A stretch of 64,000 nucleotides of DNA from an uncultured Clostridia bacterium (GTDB lineage: Bacteria; Bacillota; Clostridia; UMGS1810), in assembly GCA_934500875.1 (NCBI GenBank), contig CAKSTL010000003.1:149189-213188 (forward strand), read 5' to 3'. Position numbers and translations under genes: made by a program. Below the pieces are notes generated by a model. The model had not been told where the DNA came from. It saw only the letters and a program-made list of their open reading frames with translations, and did not search any database. Positions 59,190-64,000 of this stretch are shown here, piece by piece. Numbering within the stretch: the first letter of the stretch is position 1; each line of letters opens with the position of its first letter.

Positions 59190-60599
59190 TTGACGCAAAA
59201 TCCTGTTTACAATCCTAAATTTGAACTTTTCAAAAGAGTTGCTATGGGAAAAAATATCGGTGTTCTCGGTATTGGGGTAAGCAATCTTCCGATAATAAAA
59301 TTTTTAAACGGTCTGGGCGCATACGTCACTGCGTTTGACAAGCGCACGGCTGATAAATTTGACGAAGAAACGCTTGGAATGCTTAAAGAGAACACAAAAA
59401 ATCTTATTCTGGGTGACGACTATCTCGACCGTCTTGACGGTATGGATATACTTATCAAAACCCCGGGAATACACCCCGGAACGCCTCAGCTTGTGCAGGC
59501 TGCCCAAAAGGGAGTTTATGTGACGAGCGAAATGGAAATTTTTCTTTCTGCGTGTCCGTGCAAGACAATCGGCATAACCGGAAGCGACGGAAAAACCACA
59601 ACCACAACGCTTATTTACGAAATTCTAACCGCCGACGGCTACAACTGCCACATAGGCGGAAACATAGGAAAACCGCTTCTTTCGGATATTGAATTTATGG
59701 ATCCTGACGATATTGTTATTCTTGAACTTTCAAGTTTTCAGCTTCAGAGTATGGAATACAGTCCCGATGTTGCGGTTATAACAAATATTGCGCCCAACCA
59801 TCTTGACTATCACAAGGATATGAACGAATATATAAATGCCAAAAAGAACATATTTCTGCACCAGAACGTAAGCGGAAAGCTTGTTTTGAATATGGAAAAC
59901 GACATTACCGATTCTTTTGATAACGAGGCGTCGGGCGAGGTTATGAAGTTTTCGCTTAGAAACAAGCCGGGACACGGTGCGTATATATACAGGGGAAAAA
60001 TTTATTTTGATGACGACCCGATTATGAGCGTTTCGGATATAAAACTTCCCGGCGAGCATAATGTGGACAATTACCTTGCGGCAATATGCGCAGTGCACGG
60101 TATGGTTGATACTGCGTCGATACTTAAGGTTGCAAGAACCTTCGGCGGAGTGCCGCACAGGCTTGAACTTATAAGAGAATACAAAGGAGTTAAGTTTTAC
60201 AACGATTCTATCGCAAGCTCGCCAACGAGAACTGCGGCAGGATTAAAATCCTTTGACAAAAAGGTTATTCTTATCGCCGGGGGATATGACAAAAAAATTC
60301 CGTTTGACGGCTTCGGCGAAATTGTCGTTGATAAAACCAAAGCGCTTATACTTATAGGTGCAACGGCAAACAAAATCCGCTGCGAGGTTGAAGAAACCTT
60401 AAAACGCAGAGGAGAAAACGAGCCGATAATAGGCTGCGATACGCTTGAAGAGGCGGTAAATTCCGCATTTGCGCTTGCGGATGCGGGGGATATTGTGCTT
60501 ATGTCGCCTGCCTGTGCAAGCTTTGATATGTTCAAAAACTTTGAAGAAAGAGGAAACGCATTTAAAAATACGGTGGCTCTTTTGGGAACAGAGGAATAA
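59190..60599 (+). CDS. murD: UDP-N-acetylmuramoyl-L-alanine--D-glutamate ligase
   Basis: 469 residues from TTG at 59190 with AAGGGG upstream. The ATP site is GITGSDGKTTTTTLIYE; further Mur ligase marks are NIAPNHLDYHKD, GVPHRLELI and FYNDSIASSPTRT. It adds D-glutamate to UDP-MurNAc-L-Ala in the cytoplasm. Isolated here from other mur genes, with M42 peptidase genes following after three bases. Confidence 0.96.
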   Translation: MTQNPVYNPKFELFKRVAMGKNIGVLGIGVSNLPIIKFLNGLGAYVTAFDKRTADKFDEETLGMLKENTKNLILGDDYLDRLDGMDILIKTPGIHPGTPQLVQAAQKGVYVTSEMEIFLSACPCKTIGITGSDGKTTTTTLIYEILTADGYNCHIGGNIGKPLLSDIEFMDPDDIVILELSSFQLQSMEYSPDVAVITNIAPNHLDYHKDMNEYINAKKNIFLHQNVSGKLVLNMENDITDSFDNEASGEVMKFSLRNKPGHGAYIYRGKIYFDDDPIMSVSDIKLPGEHNVDNYLAAICAVHGMVDTASILKVARTFGGVPHRLELIREYKGVKFYNDSIASSPTRTAAGLKSFDKKVILIAGGYDKKIPFDGFGEIVVDKTKALILIGATANKIRCEVEETLKRRGENEPIIGCDTLEEAVNSAFALADAGDIVLMSPACASFDMFKNFEERGNAFKNTVALLGTEE

Positions 60600-60602
60600 T
60601 TT

Positions 60603-61637
60603 ATGATTGCGCAAAATATTGAAAAATTATCGGGTCTTTGCGGTGTTTCGGGCAGCGAGGATGCTGTTGCGGATGCGGTAAAGACTATGTTTGAAAGATA
60701 CTGTGACAAAGTTTACAAAGATTCGCTCGGAAGTGTTGTGGGCATAAAAAAAGGTTCGGACAGCACAAAAAGGTCTATGATAGAGGCGCATATTGACGAA
60801 ATAGGTCTTATGGTAACAAAAATTACCGATGACGGATTTTTAAAATTCACCAATGTCGGCGGTGTTGATGTGCGTATTCTGCCGGGCAACGAGGTTACGG
60901 TGCATGGGAAAAAAGAGCTTTTCGGCGTATGCGGCGCAATTGCTCCGCACCTTCTTTCAAAAGAAGAACTCGAAAGCGTAATTCCCAAGGAAAAGCTTTT
61001 TATCGATATCGGCTTTTCAAAAGAGGAGGCGCAAAAGTACGTAAGCGTGGGAGATTGCATAACTTTTAAATCGTATCCCGGCTATCTTGGCAAAAAGTGT
61101 TATGCGGCAAAATCGCAGGACGACAGGACAAGTGTATGCGTGCTTCTGGATATTTTAAAAGAGCTTGAAAACGTTACCCTCCCGTTTGATTTATATGTTG
61201 TCGGGGCTGTTCAGGAGGAGGTTGGGCTTCGTGGAAGCGCAACGGTGACATATGCGATTGACCCCGATTTTGCAATTGCAATAGACGTTTGCCACGGCGA
61301 TACGCCCGACGCTTCGGAAAATACGTTTCCGCTCGGCTCGGGAACGGTGTTTGAGGTTGGGCCGAATATTTCAAAAAAACTCTCTGAAAATATAATCAGA
61401 GCAATGGACGAAAATAATATAAAATACAGCATTGAGGCCTGCGGAGGAAATACCGGAACGGATGCGTGGGCAATGCAGATTTGCAAAAACGGCGTTCCAA
61501 CCGCATTGTTTTCGCTTCCGCTGCGATATATGCACACCCCGTATGAAACCGTTTGCATAGATGATGTCAAAGAAACGTCAAACGCTGTGTGTGCGTTTTT
61601 GAAATCGCTTAAAAAGGCAGGTGACGCTCTGTGCTGA
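60603..61637 (+). CDS. M42 family metallo-aminopeptidase, first of three
   Basis: 344 residues, cytoplasmic. The dinuclear metal site and base are complete: His/Asp in EAHIDEIGL, Asp in KSQDDRTS, Glu-Glu in VQEEVGLRG, Asp in AIDVCHGD and His in LRYMHTPYE. M42 enzymes form hollow dodecamers that trim peptides made by other proteases, and are often misnamed cellulase. Three M42 genes lie in tandem here; this one overlaps the next by seven bases. Confidence 0.93.
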   Translation: MIAQNIEKLSGLCGVSGSEDAVADAVKTMFERYCDKVYKDSLGSVVGIKKGSDSTKRSMIEAHIDEIGLMVTKITDDGFLKFTNVGGVDVRILPGNEVTVHGKKELFGVCGAIAPHLLSKEELESVIPKEKLFIDIGFSKEEAQKYVSVGDCITFKSYPGYLGKKCYAAKSQDDRTSVCVLLDILKELENVTLPFDLYVVGAVQEEVGLRGSATVTYAIDPDFAIAIDVCHGDTPDASENTFPLGSGTVFEVGPNISKKLSENIIRAMDENNIKYSIEACGGNTGTDAWAMQICKNGVPTALFSLPLRYMHTPYETVCIDDVKETSNAVCAFLKSLKKAGDALC

Positions 61638-62668
61638 AAACACTTACCGAAATAAACGCCGTATCGGGAAACGAAGATGCGCTTGCGGAATTTGTGATAA
61701 ACCAAATAAAGCCCTATGCAACCGATATCAGTGTTGATTCTATGGGAAATATAATTGCGTTTAAAAAAGGAAAAAACCCGAACGGACTTACGCATATGGC
61801 TGCGGCGCATATGGATGAAGTAGGGTTTATTGTTACAAAAGTGTGCGACAACGGATTTTTAAAATTTGAAGAAGTCGGCGGCATAAGCGACCAAATTTTG
61901 CTCACTCAGAGGGTTGAAATCGGCGAAAAAGGGGTCAGCGGAATTATTGGCGTAAAAGCTGTGCACCTTCAGAGCAAGGACGAGAGAAAAAGCCTTGTGA
62001 AAATGAAAAATATGTATATAGATATCGGCGCAAAAGATAAAGAAGAGGCGCAAAAAAGGGTTAAAGTCGGCGATTATGTAAGTTTTTATTCAAAGTACAC
62101 CGAGTTCGGCAGCGGAAAAATAAAGGCGAAAGCTATAGACGACAGGGTGGGGGTTTACACGCTCTTAGAGCTTATAAATGAAACCTACGACGAGGATATT
62201 TACTTTTGCTTTACCGTGCAGGAGGAGGTAGGCTTAAGAGGTGCAAAAATCGTTTCGCACAGGCTTAATGCCGACACCTGTCTTGTTTTTGAGGGTACCA
62301 ATGCGGCGGATGTTGACGGCGTCAGTGAGCATAAAAGGGTAACGGGGCTCGGCAGCGGCGCTGCGCTTTCAATTATGGACAGAGCCTCAATTTCAAACAA
62401 GAAATACAATAAATTTATCGAAGAAACCGCACAAAAGGAAAAAATCAAGTATCAGTACAAAAAAACGGTGATGGGCGGAAACGATGCAGGCAGCATTGCG
62501 ACTGCGGCTTCGGGCTGCGCAACGGCGGTTATTTCGCTTCCGACACGCTACATTCATTCGCCGATAAGCGTTGCGGACAAGAGCGATATTGACAATATGG
62601 TTAAATTTGCAAAAGCGGTTTTGAAAAACCTTCACAATTTTGATCTAAAAACGGAAACGGGGATTTAG
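61631..62668 (+). CDS. M42 family metallo-aminopeptidase, second of three
   Basis: 345 residues from GTG at 61631, overlapping the previous gene. Active-site residues are all present: AAHMDEVGF, AIDDRVGVY, VQEEVGLRG, a Glu in LVFEGTNAAD and His in TRYIHSP. Similar in length to the first paralogue but with a different acidic ligand at the fourth position (Glu for Asp), which may point to a different metal or peptide preference. Confidence 0.92.
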   Translation: MLKTLTEINAVSGNEDALAEFVINQIKPYATDISVDSMGNIIAFKKGKNPNGLTHMAAAHMDEVGFIVTKVCDNGFLKFEEVGGISDQILLTQRVEIGEKGVSGIIGVKAVHLQSKDERKSLVKMKNMYIDIGAKDKEEAQKRVKVGDYVSFYSKYTEFGSGKIKAKAIDDRVGVYTLLELINETYDEDIYFCFTVQEEVGLRGAKIVSHRLNADTCLVFEGTNAADVDGVSEHKRVTGLGSGAALSIMDRASISNKKYNKFIEETAQKEKIKYQYKKTVMGGNDAGSIATAASGCATAVISLPTRYIHSPISVADKSDIDNMVKFAKAVLKNLHNFDLKTETGI

Positions 62669-62671
62669 AAT

Positions 62672-63649
62672 ATGGAACTTTTGAAAAAGCTTTCCGAGGC
62701 ATACGGCGTTTCGGGTGACGAGGGCGGAATTTGCGCGCTTATCAGGGACGAGGTGAAAGATTTTGCTGATGATATCTACACCGACGTTATGGGAAACCTT
62801 ATTGTTCACAAAAGGGGAGAGGGCAAAAAGGTTATGTATATAGCTCACACCGACGAAATCGGGTTTACAGCCACTCATATTGATGATAATGGTTTTATCC
62901 GTTTTGGGTTTGCCGGCAATCCTGACGGGCATTTTTTGCCGTTTAGAAGGGTGATATTTAAAAACGGCACTGTCGGAACGCTTGCATATGAGAAAAATGT
63001 GTCGGAAATTAAGGATGTAAATTCTTCAAATATGTATATAGATATCGGCGCAAAAGATAAAAGAGAGGCTGAAAACAGCATTTCCGTCGGCGATACCGCT
63101 TGTGCACTTCAGCCGTTTGCGGATTTTGGTGCGGCGGTAAGCGGCAAGGCGCTCGGCGGACGTATCGGCGTTTACGTGCTTATAAATGCATTAAAAAGCA
63201 TAAAAAACAATAAAAACGATTTGTATTTTGTGTTTTCTTCGCAAAAGGAAGTGGGGCAGAAAGGTGCAAAAACCGCTGCGTTTTCAATTGAGCCGGATTA
63301 TGCCGTTGCCATAGATTTCTGCGAAACCGGCGATACGCCGAATTGCCCTGTCAGCGATATTTCGCTCGGCGGCGGCGCAGCAATAAAGGTTAAGGATGCG
63401 TCCGTGATTGCAAACAAAAGCGTAAGAGAGGCTCTTGTTTTGTGCGCCGAAAAGAACAATATTCCTTATCAGCTTGAGGTGTCGGATAATGCTTCTACCG
63501 ACGCAGGCGCAGTGCACCTTACAAAAAGCGGAATAAAAACCGGCGCTGTGGGTATTCCCGTAAGATATGCAAAAACACCGTGCGAAACGGCATACAAGTG
63601 CGACATTGAAAGCGCTGTAAGGCTTTTTGAAAACCTTTGCTTTGAGTGA
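62672..63649 (+). CDS. M42-like protein with degenerate active site, third of three
   Basis: 325 residues, clearly M42 by sequence along its length (AHTDEIGFTATHIDDNGF, MYIDIGAKDKREAE shared with the second copy). Three key positions are changed: the bridging Asp motif DDR is GGR (KALGGRIG), the QEEVG pair is QKEVG, so the general base is Lys, and the metal-binding His of RYxHTP is Lys (RYAKTP). The first His and the AID Asp remain. It is therefore probably not active alone and may be a structural or regulatory subunit of a mixed M42 particle. The frame is intact, with no sign of decay. Confidence 0.9.
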   Translation: MELLKKLSEAYGVSGDEGGICALIRDEVKDFADDIYTDVMGNLIVHKRGEGKKVMYIAHTDEIGFTATHIDDNGFIRFGFAGNPDGHFLPFRRVIFKNGTVGTLAYEKNVSEIKDVNSSNMYIDIGAKDKREAENSISVGDTACALQPFADFGAAVSGKALGGRIGVYVLINALKSIKNNKNDLYFVFSSQKEVGQKGAKTAAFSIEPDYAVAIDFCETGDTPNCPVSDISLGGGAAIKVKDASVIANKSVREALVLCAEKNNIPYQLEVSDNASTDAGAVHLTKSGIKTGAVGIPVRYAKTPCETAYKCDIESAVRLFENLCFE

Positions 63650-63684
63650 TTTTTAATTTTTTTATAAAAATATGTAAATTATGC

Positions 63685-63714
63685 TTGACAATCGGGGGTC
63701 ATTTGTGGTATTAT
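63685..63714 (+). promoter_or_regulatory. Sigma-A promoter of tRNA-Leu
   Basis: TTGACA (63685-63690), 18-base spacer and TATTAT (63709-63714), 21 bases before the tRNA. Confidence 0.75.
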
Positions 63715-63734
63715 AATTGAGCACGATAAATTTC

Positions 63735-63823
63735 GCCGGAGTGGCGGAACTGGCAGACGCCCAGGACTTAAAATCCTGTGGGATTAATTTCCCGTACCGG
63801 TTCGATTCCGGTCTCCGGCACCA
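63735..63823 (+). tRNA. tRNA-Leu (anticodon UAA)
   Basis: Acceptor arms GCCGGAG and CTCCGGC, anticodon stem CAGGA/TCCTG with loop CTTAAAA giving anticodon TAA, a long variable arm (class II, as expected for Leu), TTCGATTCC in the T arm and an encoded CCA end. Confidence 0.96.
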
Positions 63824-63887
63824 TTGTTGTGCTTGATGATACCGCAAATTCTTTCCGGTGCCAAAGTTTAATTTTGTCGTTGCACAT

Positions 63888-63916
63888 TGAATATTTTTTA
63901 AAATTCTGTCTATAAT
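63888..63916 (+). promoter_or_regulatory. Sigma-A promoter of the initiator tRNA
   Basis: TTGAAT (63888-63893), 17-base spacer and TATAAT (63911-63916), ending 11 bases before the tRNA. Confidence 0.72.
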
Positions 63917-63927
63917 TTAATATGTAT

Positions 63928-64000
<73 letters not shown>

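Noticed and set aside
62672..63649. Third M42 gene as a pseudogene
   Set aside because: The frame is complete, keeps family length and has normal start and stop; only active-site residues are changed.

Overview
The window looks like a chromosomal segment of a low-to-mid GC Gram-positive bacterium, most likely an uncultured gut-type Clostridia (Bacillota). The reasons are sigma-A promoters of the form TTGACA-N17-TATAAT, strong AGGAGG ribosome binding sites, S-layer homology (SLH) anchored surface proteins, a CwlD-like amidase, and the conserved rpmH-rnpA-yidD-yidC-jag-mnmE-mnmG-rsmG-parB gene order. No prophage, insertion sequence, CRISPR array or rRNA was seen.

Region 1 (1-45 kb) is one large glycan-use locus. 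A rightward run (1-11.8 kb) holds a lectin-like fragment, two large discoidin/SLH surface proteins, a membrane-bound AraC regulator and a GH31 glycosidase. A second membrane-bound AraC regulator (12.4-14.6 kb, leftward) diverges from a sugar ABC importer: a lipoprotein and two permeases, with no ATPase gene. These are followed by a tightly spaced 20-kb gene run of secreted ConA-like, beta-helix, CBM9 and SLH proteins mixed with intracellular GH38, a DUF5696-like protein and more beta-helix proteins. A LacI regulator (39.3-40.3 kb) diverges from a fucose-isomerase-like enzyme and a D-allulose/tagatose 3-epimerase, and an (alpha/alpha)6-barrel glycosidase with its own promoter follows. The likely logic is: bind and trim glycans at the S-layer, import oligosaccharides, cleave them in the cytoplasm, and interconvert the sugars released.

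Region 2 (45-64 kb) is housekeeping: a CwlD-like amidase and a membrane protein, rplM-rpsI, a secreted AMIN/amidase protein, the rpmH-to-parB cluster, a folate transporter under a THF riboswitch, an unidentified structured RNA gene, a split TauE/SafE permease, murD, three tandem M42 peptidase genes and two tRNAs.

The most unusual items are as follows. (i) A ~280-300 bp structured repeat occurs three times, every time between two convergent genes, with stems kept by compensatory changes. (ii) An independently transcribed ~310-nt RNA of unknown class lies at 58.1-58.4 kb. (iii) The third M42 paralogue has lost three catalytic or metal-binding residues. (iv) The THF riboswitch has an extra hairpin inside its core. 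(v) yidC and rsmG seem to start at AUU and AUA. (vi) Several Shine-Dalgarno sequences lie within hairpins.
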